23,702 nucleotides of DNA from an uncultured Clostridia bacterium. Lineage in GTDB: Bacteria > Bacillota > Clostridia > Peptostreptococcales > Anaerovoracaceae. The stretch spans positions 1-23,702 of the forward strand of contig CAKQHH010000024.1 of NCBI GenBank assembly GCA_934234035.1. The letters are read 5' to 3'. Positions 1 through 7,620 of the stretch are shown one piece after another (position 1 is the stretch's first letter; each line of letters opens with the position of its first letter). A model generated the notes under the pieces. That model did no database searches. It saw nothing but the letters and a program-made list of their open reading frames with translations, and was not told the origin of the DNA. A program made the translations under genes and the position numbers.

Positions 1-373
1 CTTGATCCCTCGTCGTGGGGCACCACGTCGCCCGAACCGGCCGGGCATTCGGCGGCTGCGACGTGGTGCTTCACCCCCGCCAAAGCCTTGATTCTTCGTC
101 GCGGGGCACCACGTCGCCTGCGCACGGCGGGCATTCGGCGTCTTCGACGTGGTGCTTCACCCCTGCCAAAGCCTTGATTTTTCGTCGCGGGGCACCACGT
201 CGCCCGGCTCGGCCGGGCATTCGGCGGCTCCGACGTGGTGCTTCACCCTCACCAAAGCCTTGATCCCTCGTCGTGGGGCACCACGTCGCCCGAACCGGCC
301 GGGCATTCGGCGGCTGCGACGTGGTGCTTCACCCCTGCCAAAGCCTTGATCCTTCGTCGCGGGGCACCACGTC
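1..373. repeat. Tandem 86-bp array of structured palindromes (array 1)
   Basis: Four complete units (60-115, 146-201, 232-287, 318-373) and the right half of a fifth (1-29) repeat with an exact 86-bp period. Each unit is a 56-bp inverted repeat bounded by GACGTGGTGC and GCACCACGTC, and units are separated by a near-identical 30-bp GC-rich spacer containing CCGGCCGGG. Inside each unit an inner stem (for example CCCGC with GCGGG) and a central core CAAAGCCTTGA are kept. The inner stem varies in a compensatory way: CTCAC with GTGGG in the unit at 232. The array lies beyond the terminator of the leftward permease gene and continues past the left edge of the window. I do not recognise a named family. 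The spacers are repeated, so this is not CRISPR, and reading frames through it shift with the period, so it is not coding. Confidence 0.95.
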
Positions 374-415
374 GCCGGAACCGGCCGGCCCTGTTCCACG
401 CCCGAAGAGCCATCG

Positions 416-448
416 GGCCCGGCCTGGCACCCGCCGGCCGGGCCTTTT
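416..448 (+). terminator. Possible rightward intrinsic terminator
   Basis: GGCCCGGCC (416-424) pairs with GGCCGGGCC (436-444), and TTTT follows at 445-448. The surrounding 374-456 looks like degenerate, GC-rich array spacer. It could end a rightward transcript entering from the left edge. The T tract is short, so confidence is modest. Confidence 0.35.
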
Positions 449-457
449 GGCAGCACC

Positions 458-496
458 AAAAAAGAGCTGCCGTCGATTTCTCGAAACGGCAGCTCT
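458..496 (-). terminator. Intrinsic terminator of the AEC permease gene
   Basis: On the minus strand, AGAGCTGCCGT and ACGGCAGCTCT form a perfect 11-bp stem with a 12-nt loop, followed directly by six T residues (plus-strand A-run 458-463). It lies about 35 bp after the permease stop codon and before array 1. Confidence 0.9.
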
Positions 497-530
497 CATC
501 TATTCATATATTCAATACTTCTTCATCCGG

Positions 531-1463
531 TTATACAAACATTGTAACAAATGGAATGGTGAACAGGGACAGCAGGGTGGTCAGTGCGTAGCCCCGGCTG
601 CACAGATCCGCATCCACATCGTAGCTCTCGCAGGCAATGACCGGCATGCTGCCGTTAGGCATTCCGTAGAGGAGGATGAAAATGCCCACCAGGGTGGAAT
701 CGAAACCCATGCCGCCGCTGCGATGCAGCACCAGTGCTGCCGTCGCCGGAATCAGCAGAAGCTGGAACAAGGAGAACACGTACAGGCGAACGTCCGTGAA
801 AACCCGCTTGAGATTGATTTGAGCCAGTGCACATCCGGTGATAATCATGGACAACGGAATGCAGGTATCCGACACGTAGGTGATGCATTTTACCGTGAGT
901 TCCGGGATGTGAATCGGGAACAGTACGAGAATCATTGCCAACAGGACACAGATGATTCCCGGATTAATGAGATCCTTGAACCGGAATGGGGATTTGTCCC
1001 CGGACATTCTCTTGAACACCTGAATGGCATAAGTATAGAAGAGAAGATTGAACCCCAGCGCATAGAATGTGATGTAGAACGTCTCCTCCGAACCGTATAG
1101 GGACTCCACCAGCGGAATGCCCATGAACGCCGTGTTGGCAAAAACCAGCATGATGGTCACCAGTTTCCGGTCGTTCCCCTGTACCCGCAGAAGCTTGGCC
1201 ACCAACGGACCCAGAAGAATCATCAGCCCGTAGAACAGCGCCATGAGAATCAGGTTCTGCGCCATCAGATTTTTGGGAATGGAGCCGGATCCGCTGAGGG
1301 CGGTGGAAATCATCAGCAATGGGTTAAAAACATTGACGATGAGGTTCGAGATTTCCGACGTTCCCTGCTTGGTGAGCCATCCCTTTCGGAAGCAGAAAAA
1401 GCCCACAAAAATAAAACAAAAGAGAAGCACGAGCTTCTCAAGAATGATTAAGCTGTCACTCAT
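531..1463 (-). CDS. AEC (auxin efflux carrier) family transporter
   Basis: A 310-residue integral membrane protein with about ten hydrophobic segments, matching AEC-family permeases such as the malate and other organic-anion carriers of Firmicutes. Recognisable features are an N-terminal half with NPLLMISTAL, a middle segment NTAFMGIPLV, and a C-terminal half with the GMPNGSMPVIA block. Together these give the family's two five-helix repeats. The substrate cannot be read from the sequence; members carry malate, lactate or other small anions by proton- or sodium-coupled transport. I chose ATG at 1463 (MSDSL). A TTG start at 1487 would add eight residues but lacks a good ribosome binding site, while AAAGG sits 11 nt before 1463. 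The gene is single, diverges from eno, and ends at a strong terminator. Confidence 0.85.
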   Translation of the reverse strand: MSDSLIILEKLVLLFCFIFVGFFCFRKGWLTKQGTSEISNLIVNVFNPLLMISTALSGSGSIPKNLMAQNLILMALFYGLMILLGPLVAKLLRVQGNDRKLVTIMLVFANTAFMGIPLVESLYGSEETFYITFYALGFNLLFYTYAIQVFKRMSGDKSPFRFKDLINPGIICVLLAMILVLFPIHIPELTVKCITYVSDTCIPLSMIITGCALAQINLKRVFTDVRLYVFSLFQLLLIPATAALVLHRSGGMGFDSTLVGIFILLYGMPNGSMPVIACESYDVDADLCSRGYALTTLLSLFTIPFVTMFV

Positions 1464-1555
1464 TTTCCAATAAACCTTTCTATTCAATCACCACTAACAC
1501 ATTTTCACGGAAAACATGCATCAACCGATTTTTATTTTTCCGCGAAAACTCATAT

Positions 1556-1561
1556 ATTATA
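1556..1561 (-). promoter_or_regulatory. Likely -10 box for the AEC permease gene
   Basis: The minus strand reads TATAAT here, about 95 bp before the permease start. No convincing -35 hexamer is visible 17 bp upstream (only TTCTAT-like sequence), so the promoter may be weak or activator dependent. Confidence 0.4.
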
Positions 1562-1647
1562 CCACTTTTTGGCGGCGAATAGAATAGCATTGCCGGAAAA
1601 GTTGGGAGAAAATTAGTTTTTTTTACCAAAATATAAGAGAAGCTTTT

Positions 1648-1676
1648 TTGCATATTTCGCAAAAAAATGGTATCAT
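1648..1676 (+). promoter_or_regulatory. Sigma-A promoter of eno
   Basis: TTGCAT (1648-1653) and TATCAT (1671-1676) are separated by exactly 17 bp. The roughly 80-nt leader that follows contains a small hairpin (GAATCG with CGATTC) just before the Shine-Dalgarno sequence GGAAAGGA, and translation starts at ATG 1761. Confidence 0.65.
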
Positions 1677-1733
1677 GCTGTTGAGGCGTCCCGAGGCGCC
1701 GACCGAAAAAGTGAAATTCTAAGGAATCGATGA

Positions 1734-3059
<1,326 letters not shown>

Positions 3060-3133
3060 TTCATGAATAGAGGTAATCCCTGAAGAATTGAGAAAGAGCT
3101 GCTAGATAGCACGATTATAATGGGCACGAATGA

Positions 3134-3200
3134 AAGACTTGGTGTAAAGAAACAGAAGGCAAATGGCCGGAACGGTTTCTTACATCAAGTCTTTTTGTTT
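3134..3200 (+). terminator. Intrinsic terminator of eno
   Basis: AAGACTTGGTGTAA (from 3134) plus GAAAC pairs with GTTTC plus TTACATCAAGTCTT (3175-3193), giving a stem of nearly 20 bp with one mismatch and one bulge, followed by TTTTTGTTTT. The outer arm GACTTGGTG equals the first nine bases of the palindrome arm found at 23640. Confidence 0.9.
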
Positions 3201-3218
3201 TCGTCATTTCCCATCGGG

Positions 3219-3703
3219 GACGTGGTGCTTCACCCCCGTCAAAGCCTTGATCTTCCGTCGCGGGGCACCACGTCAGCCGCGCCGGCCGGGCCTTTGGTGA
3301 TGCGGACGTGGTGCTTCACCCCCATCAAAGCCTTGATTCTTCGTCGCGGGGCACCACGTCAGCCGCGCCGGCCGGGCTTCGGGTGATGCGGACGTGGTGC
3401 TTCACCCTCGTCAAAGCCATGATCTTTCGTCGCGGGGCACCACGTCAGCCGCGCCGGGCGGGCATTTGGTGATGCGGACGTGGTGCTTTACCCCCGTCAA
3501 AGCCTTGATCTTTCGTCACGGGGCACCACGTCAGCCGCGCCGGCCGGACCTCTGGTGATGCGGACGTGGTGCTTCACCCTCGTCAAAGCCTTGATCTTTC
3601 GTCACGGGGCACCACGTCAGCCGCGCCGGCCGGACCTCTGGTGATGCGGACGTGGTGCTTCACCCCCGTCAAGCCTTGATCTTCCGTCGTGGGGCACCAC
3701 GTC
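3219..3703. repeat. Tandem 86-bp array of structured palindromes (array 2)
   Basis: Six units start at 3219, 3305, 3391, 3477, 3563 and 3649, an exact 86-bp period. Each has arms GACGTGGTGC and GCACCACGTC as in array 1; the last unit is 55 bp after losing one A from its core. The 30-bp spacers resemble each other but differ from array 1 apart from CCGGCCGG(G/A). The inner stem is conserved by pairing: CCCGT with GCGGG, CCCGT with ACGGG, CTCGT with ACGGG; the unit at 3305 has one A-C mismatch. The array starts about 20 bp after the eno terminator and fills most of the gap between the convergent eno and hemolysin III genes. Confidence 0.95.
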
Positions 3704-3710
3704 AGCAATG

Positions 3711-3885
3711 AAAAAACCTGCATCCGGAAAGCAATCTCAGCTTGACGATGAGCAAGAGCGTGCTAGGCTGGGCCAGCCAGGCTGGCACGAGCGGAGAATC
3801 CGCGACGTGTCACCTGGCGGCAGCCTAATTGCACGCTCTTCGAGGCTCGTAGTCAAGCTGTTGCTGATTGGTGCAGGTCTTTTCT
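3711..3885. other. Long (about 175 bp) imperfect palindrome, possible bidirectional terminator or MITE-like element
   Basis: The left arm 3711-3770 and right arm 3821-3885 are imperfect reverse complements. Matching blocks include ACCTGCA, CAGCTTGAC, GAGC, AAGAGCGTGC and TAGGCTG. Inner blocks GCCAGG and CCTGGC and an apical GCGGA-GAA-TCCGC hairpin centre it at about 3797. Outward of the stem, both strands are T-rich: six T residues on the minus strand and TCTTTTCTTTT on the plus strand. It could therefore terminate hemolysin III transcripts and any read-through from eno. No transposase or clear target duplication is visible. A structured RNA, a MITE remnant or an overgrown terminator all remain possible. 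Confidence 0.7.
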
Positions 3886-3928
3886 TTTATTTAAATCTCC
3901 GAGAAAAAGCGAAGATTAATTTTTCTAA

Positions 3929-4657
3929 TTACACCGCCATCGGGCAGAGCACCAGGTACGCCAGCATGTAGTGGCAAAAGCTTCCCGCCATGACGAAGAG
4001 GTGAAACAACTCATGGTTGCCGAAGCCGATATTGTTTGCCGGAATGATTTTCAGCTTGAGGGCGTAGATCACTCCGCCGACGGTGTAAAACAATCCTCCC
4101 GCCAGAAGCCAGAGGAATCCGGCGAAAGAAAGGTTGGCATAAATCGTGGGCAGGACGGAAACGCAGAGCCAGCCCATGCCGATGTACATCACGGAAGAGA
4201 CCCATTTCGGACAGGTCACCCAGAAGAATTTGAACAGCATTCCCAGTGCGGCCACAATCCAAACCGCGATGAGGAGCCGGGTCCCCGCCTTTCCCAGAAT
4301 GGCAATCAGGCACACCGGTGTGTAGGAACCGGCAATCAGCACGAAAATGCTCATGTGATCCAGGCATTTCAGCCGATGGTTCCGAACTTCATCCAGATTA
4401 AATGCGTGATAGGATGCGCTGGCGCCGTACAGCAGGATCATGCTCAGCATGAAAACCCCCATGGAAATCAGCGCCCGAAGGGGTGCGCCGGCGAAAGCTC
4501 CGTGAATCAGGAGGAGCGGGGTAGCGACGATGGCCATCAGGCATCCGATAAAATGAGTCAGCGAACTGATGGGATCTTTGGCGCGGAATACCGGGCGGTC
4601 TTTCGATGTCTCGGTGCCGCCGGGAACGATATTGGTGGAATAAGATAACTTCTGCAT
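3929..4657 (-). CDS. Hemolysin III / PAQR-family membrane protein (TrhA-like)
   Basis: A 242-residue protein with seven predicted membrane helices, the hallmark of the bacterial hemolysin III branch of the PAQR family. The putative metal-site residues are present: Ser80 and His84 in GASASYH, Asp100-His101 in LDHMS, and His215 and His219 in the C-terminal NHELFH. Bacterial members have been linked to membrane-energetics homeostasis; the hemolysin name is historical and does not show cytolytic activity. ATG 4657 has a perfect AGGAGG seven bases upstream. The gene diverges from a DUF1836 regulator and shares its operator region. Its leader carries a terminator whose T-run abuts the ribosome binding site, so expression is probably controlled by both repression and attenuation. 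Confidence 0.9.
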   Translation of the reverse strand: MQKLSYSTNIVPGGTETSKDRPVFRAKDPISSLTHFIGCLMAIVATPLLLIHGAFAGAPLRALISMGVFMLSMILLYGASASYHAFNLDEVRNHRLKCLDHMSIFVLIAGSYTPVCLIAILGKAGTRLLIAVWIVAALGMLFKFFWVTCPKWVSSVMYIGMGWLCVSVLPTIYANLSFAGFLWLLAGGLFYTVGGVIYALKLKIIPANNIGFGNHELFHLFVMAGSFCHYMLAYLVLCPMAV

Positions 4658-4672
4658 TGAGATACCTCCTGT

Positions 4673-4720
4673 AAAAAAAACGCTCGGTTCGGATTCGAGC
4701 GTGAGATCGAATCCACGAAC
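4673..4720 (-). promoter_or_regulatory. Candidate transcription attenuator in the hemolysin III leader
   Basis: On the minus strand, ACGCTCG and CGAGCGT form a hairpin with a 9-nt loop, followed by eight T residues (plus 4673-4680) and then the AGGAGG of the gene. Just upstream, GGATTCGA (minus; plus 4707-4714) pairs perfectly with TCGAATCC (plus 4691-4698), extended by GTTC with GAAC across a 2-nt bulge. The two hairpins share the CGA bases, so they exclude each other: a terminator and an antiterminator. No known riboswitch class was recognised. Confidence 0.7.
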
Positions 4721-4738
4721 AGTATAATCAACTCTTTG

Positions 4739-4830
4739 TTATCGGTTATTGAATAACCGATAAGCATATATTAGCGGTTATTCAATAACTTGTCAAGGGA
4801 TACTGTAAATATTATTGACGGTTATTGATA
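4739..4830. promoter_or_regulatory. Cluster of three CGGTTATT operators between hemolysin III and DUF1836
   Basis: Site 1 (4739-4763) is a perfect 25-bp palindrome with 12-bp arms TTATCGGTTATT. Site 2 (4777-4789) is GTTATT-C-AATAAC. Site 3 (4819-4830) is a half-site, CGGTTATTGATA. Site 2 lies between the -35 and -10 of the leftward promoter, and site 3 overlaps the rightward promoter, which suits repression of both genes. The DUF1836 protein encoded next door is the natural candidate binder (inference). Confidence 0.75.
4768..4796 (-). promoter_or_regulatory. Promoter of the hemolysin III gene
   Basis: The minus strand has TTGACA (plus 4791-4796), a 17-bp spacer and TAATAT (plus 4768-4773). 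The spacer contains operator site 2. The leader to the start codon is about 105 nt and includes operator site 1 and the attenuator. Confidence 0.75.
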
Positions 4831-4843
4831 TTTGCTATACAAT
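4815..4843 (+). promoter_or_regulatory. Promoter of the DUF1836 gene
   Basis: TTGACG (4815-4820), 17 bp, then TACAAT (4838-4843); a 15-bp-spaced TATACA is an alternative. Operator half-site 3 begins inside the -35 box. Confidence 0.65.
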
Positions 4844-4874
4844 GAATACCAGGTATTCGAAACAGGAGAAAACG

Positions 4875-5441
4875 ATGACACAGAAAGAAAACGAAAAGAA
4901 TAAAAGCATTCAGGCCGCAATTCAGGCGGACATCCAGCGTACCCTGGATTCCCTGCATTTGCCGGAATACAAAGAGATTCCGGACGTGGGACTGTATCTG
5001 GAACAGGTGACCCGGTTCATCAATACCGCTCTGGAATCCTTTCCGGATATGAGCGTCACCCCATCCATGATCAGCAATTACGTGAAGCTGAAAGTGGTGA
5101 CCCGTCCGGAGAAGAAAGCCTACTCACGGGATCAGATTGTGGCCCTGCTGTTCGTGGTCGTGGCAAAGACTGTGTTGTCCATGGACAACATTCGGAAAGC
5201 TTTTGAAATCCGCCGCCAGAACAGCGACGTGGAAACGGGATACGAATATTTCCGGAGAAGCCTGGAGCATGCCCTCACCTCCTTTGGGAAAGACCCGCTC
5301 CCTTGGAATCCGGAAGAAATTCCCAGGGACGTCAGTGAGGAAGCGCTGAATGTGGTGGATTACACCGCCTCCGCCATTGCGTATAAAATGTATCTAAATC
5401 TGTATTTCGACGCGATCAAAGAGCCTGCCGCATCCAAATAG
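4875..5441 (+). CDS. DUF1836 protein, probable DNA-binding regulator
   Basis: A 188-residue soluble protein of the DUF1836 family found in Firmicutes. The typical segments are visible: LPEYKEIPDVGLYLEQV (about residues 29-45), SVTPSMISNYVKLKVV (about 59-74), which looks like the recognition part of a MerR-type helix-turn-helix, and AYSRDQIVALLF, followed by a helical C-terminal region. The biochemical function of this family is not established. Its divergent placement from hemolysin III, with palindromic sites overlapping both promoters, suggests an autoregulatory local repressor or activator. ATG 4875 follows AGGAG with 6-nt spacing; an upstream TTG at 4815 in the same frame lies inside the promoter and is rejected. 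Confidence 0.85.
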   Translation: MTQKENEKNKSIQAAIQADIQRTLDSLHLPEYKEIPDVGLYLEQVTRFINTALESFPDMSVTPSMISNYVKLKVVTRPEKKAYSRDQIVALLFVVVAKTVLSMDNIRKAFEIRRQNSDVETGYEYFRRSLEHALTSFGKDPLPWNPEEIPRDVSEEALNVVDYTASAIAYKMYLNLYFDAIKEPAASK

Positions 5442-5465
5442 TTAAAAAATAAACGGCAAAAATGC

Positions 5466-5505
5466 CTGAAAAGCCCTTTATTAAAGGGTTTCAGCGGTGT
5501 ATAAT
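5466..5505 (+). promoter_or_regulatory. Hairpin and putative -10 upstream of the nitroreductase-like gene
   Basis: CTGAAA and CCCTTT (5466-5479) pair with AAAGGG and TTTCAG (5483-5494), with a 2-nt bulge. There is no T-run on the plus strand, so it is at best a weak terminator for DUF1836; on the minus strand GCATTTTTG follows. TATAAT at 5500-5505 is the likely -10 of the next gene, with no good -35. AATAACCG (5503-5510) and GGTTATT (5537-5543) echo the operator half-sites at 4739-4830. Confidence 0.45.
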
Positions 5506-5563
5506 AACCGACGGAGTATTTATAGAAAAAACCAATGGTTATTTTGCAGGAGGAGTATTGCAG

Positions 5564-6091
5564 ATGGAAATCGCAAAGAATGCAGGAATTACATACAAGC
5601 AGACACCGGTTGCCAACGGCACCCTGGTAAAGGTGATCAAGGCCGCGATGGCTTCCCACCTGGAGGACGAGAAGGGCTGGAATTATTACGTTTCCAAGTC
5701 CAAAGAGGCAATTGCCGAGCTGGCGGAATCCGGTGAGAACGCCGCCGAAGTGAAGGATGCACCGGCCGTTATCGTTCCGGTATACGCACCGGCAAAGGAA
5801 GCGCCGACCGCAGAGGATGTGGAGAGAAGCCGCGCCATCGGCAACATGATGGTAATCATGGAAGAAATCGGTCTGGCCGGCATCTGGGTGAACGTGATGG
5901 GCGACGAAGCGCAGCAGAAGAAGGTGGCGGAAGCCATGAGCATTTCTTCGGAATTCATGCCGATGGGCATTTTGACTCTGGGCTATCCGGAGCAGGATGC
6001 GGACGAGAACAAACCGGGCAAAAAGAAAAAGAAAGCCGAGGAACGTTTCCGCAAGAAGATTCACTTTGTGGATACGCTGGGCAGATACTAA
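5564..6091 (+). CDS. Short nitroreductase-fold protein
   Basis: A 175-residue protein resembling the core and C-terminal half of nitroreductase-family flavoproteins. It has a WNYYVSKSKEAIAELAE segment (the usual FVVVxD region), PAVIVPVYAP, a helix ERSRAIGNMMVIMEEIGLAG, and the end SSEFMPMGILTLGYPEQ. The N-terminal R-S-x-R-x-F flavin-phosphate motif of canonical nitroreductases is absent, so FMN binding and activity are uncertain. The lysine-rich stretch KPGKKKKKAEERFRKK near the C-terminus matches the usual Arg/Lys-rich tail. ATG 5564 follows AGGAGGAG with 8-nt spacing; an in-frame ATG at 5462 would begin inside the upstream hairpin and is less likely. It has its own terminator. Confidence 0.7.
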   Translation: MEIAKNAGITYKQTPVANGTLVKVIKAAMASHLEDEKGWNYYVSKSKEAIAELAESGENAAEVKDAPAVIVPVYAPAKEAPTAEDVERSRAIGNMMVIMEEIGLAGIWVNVMGDEAQQKKVAEAMSISSEFMPMGILTLGYPEQDADENKPGKKKKKAEERFRKKIHFVDTLGRY

Positions 6092-6098
6092 GAACTTT

Positions 6099-6133
6099 GT
6101 GTCGGAAGCGAAAGACTTCCGGCACTTTTTTTT
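6099..6133 (+). terminator. Intrinsic terminator after the nitroreductase-like gene
   Basis: GTGTCGGAAG (6099-6108) pairs with CTTCCGGCAC (6116-6125), one mismatch, with a 7-nt loop and eight T residues at 6126-6133. Confidence 0.92.
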
Positions 6134-6154
6134 ACAAAAAAATCCGTGTATGAA

Positions 6155-6183
6155 TTGCAGTACAATCCGTAAAAAGATATAAT
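6155..6183 (+). promoter_or_regulatory. Promoter of the NhaC-CDF operon
   Basis: TTGCAG (6155-6160), 17 bp, TATAAT (6178-6183). The leader to ATG 6237 is about 45 nt. Confidence 0.75.
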
Positions 6184-6236
6184 AGAAAAGATTACGAATC
6201 AATACCGTTTTGGTTAATTGGAAAGGACAGAGAAAG

Positions 6237-7598
6237 ATGAAACAGTTGGAAGAGACGAAAAGCAACGGATTGGCATTGATACCGTTCCTGTTGTTCATTG
6301 TGATCTATATGGGCGCCGGAATCATCCTGCAGATGCGGGGGGTGGAGATGGCGTTCTATCAGTTCCCGTCGGTGGTGGCCATGTCCATTGCGGTGATTGC
6401 CGCATTTGTCATGTTCCGAAAGGCGGGCATTAACGAGAATTTTACGACCTTTGCCAAGGGCGCTGCCAGCGAAGACGTGGTGACCATGCTGATGATCTAC
6501 CTGCTGGCCGGCGGATTCTCCGCAGTGGCCGGTGCGATGGGAGGCATCGAATCCACGGTAAACCTGGGCGTGTCGATTATTCCGGCACACCTGCTCACTG
6601 CGGGTATCTTCGTGATTTCTGCTTTTATGGCGACGGCGACGGGAACCTCCATGGGAACCGTGGGCGCTATTGTGCCGATTGCCGTGGGCGTGGTGGACAA
6701 AGCGGGTTTGAGCATGCCTTTGGTGATGGCGGCCTGCATGTCCGGCGCGATGTTCGGCGACAACCTGTCCATGATTTCGGACACCACCATTGCCGCCACC
6801 CGGACCCAGGGCGTAGAGCTGAAGGATAAGTTCCGCACCAACTTCTGGTGCGCCCTCCCGGCGGCCATCATCGCACTGGTGCTGCTGGTGGCATTCGGCC
6901 GCCCGGAACATGCGGTGGCGATTCAAGCCGGAAACTACGAGATGATTAAAGTGGTTCCGTACATGCTGGTGCTGGTGCTGGCGCTGATGGGAATCAACGT
7001 GTTCCTGGTACTGCTTTTCGGCATCGTGTCCGCCGGCATTATCGGAATTGCCTGCGGCGACCTGACCGTGATTACTTTTGCCACCAACGTGTGGGAAGGC
7101 TACAAGAGCATGATTGAAGTGTTCCTGCTTTCCATGTTCGGCGGCGGCGTGGCGGAGCTCACGGCGAAGTACGGCGGGCTTCAGTGGATGATCGAGAAGC
7201 TCAGCGGAATTTGCAAGGGCAAGAAATCCGCCCAGGCGGCGCTGTGCGTACTGGCGGGAGTGACGGATATGGCGACGGCCAACAACACCGTGGCCATCAT
7301 CGTGGACGGAAATATGGCCAGATCCATCAGCGAGAAGTATAAGATCGATCCGAGAAAAACCGCGTCCATCCTGGATGCGTTCACCTGCATCTTCCAGGGC
7401 ATGATTCCGTACGGTGCCCAGTTCCTGCTGGTGGCATCCCTGACCAAGGGACGGGTGAGCCCGCTGGATATCATTCCGCTGCTGTGGTACCTGTTCCTGC
7501 TGGGACTTTTCACCGTGCTGTCCTTCCTGATTCCAAGCTACGAGAAGCTGACCCTCTCCGGCGAATGGGATTGGGAGAACCACACCGTCATCCGATAG
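6237..7598 (+). CDS. NhaC-family Na+/H+ antiporter-like transporter
   Basis: A 453-residue polytopic membrane protein with about 11-12 hydrophobic segments. The block MSGAMFGDNLSMISDTTIAA (about residues 179-198) is the most diagnostic NhaC-family signature, and ATGTSMGTVGAIVPIA and TDMATANNTVAII are also typical. Family members exchange sodium for protons, and some exchange sodium and proton with organic acids such as malate and lactate, so the exact substrate is open. ATG 6237 follows GAAAGGA; a TTG at 6210 in frame has no ribosome binding site. A CDF transporter starts 22 bp after the stop and probably shares the transcript, giving a cation-homeostasis operon. Confidence 0.88.
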   Translation: MKQLEETKSNGLALIPFLLFIVIYMGAGIILQMRGVEMAFYQFPSVVAMSIAVIAAFVMFRKAGINENFTTFAKGAASEDVVTMLMIYLLAGGFSAVAGAMGGIESTVNLGVSIIPAHLLTAGIFVISAFMATATGTSMGTVGAIVPIAVGVVDKAGLSMPLVMAACMSGAMFGDNLSMISDTTIAATRTQGVELKDKFRTNFWCALPAAIIALVLLVAFGRPEHAVAIQAGNYEMIKVVPYMLVLVLALMGINVFLVLLFGIVSAGIIGIACGDLTVITFATNVWEGYKSMIEVFLLSMFGGGVAELTAKYGGLQWMIEKLSGICKGKKSAQAALCVLAGVTDMATANNTVAIIVDGNMARSISEKYKIDPRKTASILDAFTCIFQGMIPYGAQFLLVASLTKGRVSPLDIIPLLWYLFLLGLFTVLSFLIPSYEKLTLSGEWDWENHTVIR

Positions 7599-7620
7599 TT
7601 GTGGAAGGAGATGAATTGGA

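Noticed and set aside
15..591. Open reading frames running through array 1 and array 2
   Set aside because: The period of 86 is not a multiple of three, so frames rotate between units; the arginine/proline-rich translations lack ribosome binding sites and are by-products of GC-rich repeats.
4658..4767. Known riboswitch (yybP-ykoY, preQ1 or similar) in the hemolysin III leader
   Set aside because: None of the conserved loop sequences of these classes could be recognised; only the switching hairpins are supported.
6192..7583. Long minus-strand frame (463 codons) over the NhaC gene
   Set aside because: His/Gln/Gly-rich translation antisense to a clear transporter, caused by codon bias on the other strand.
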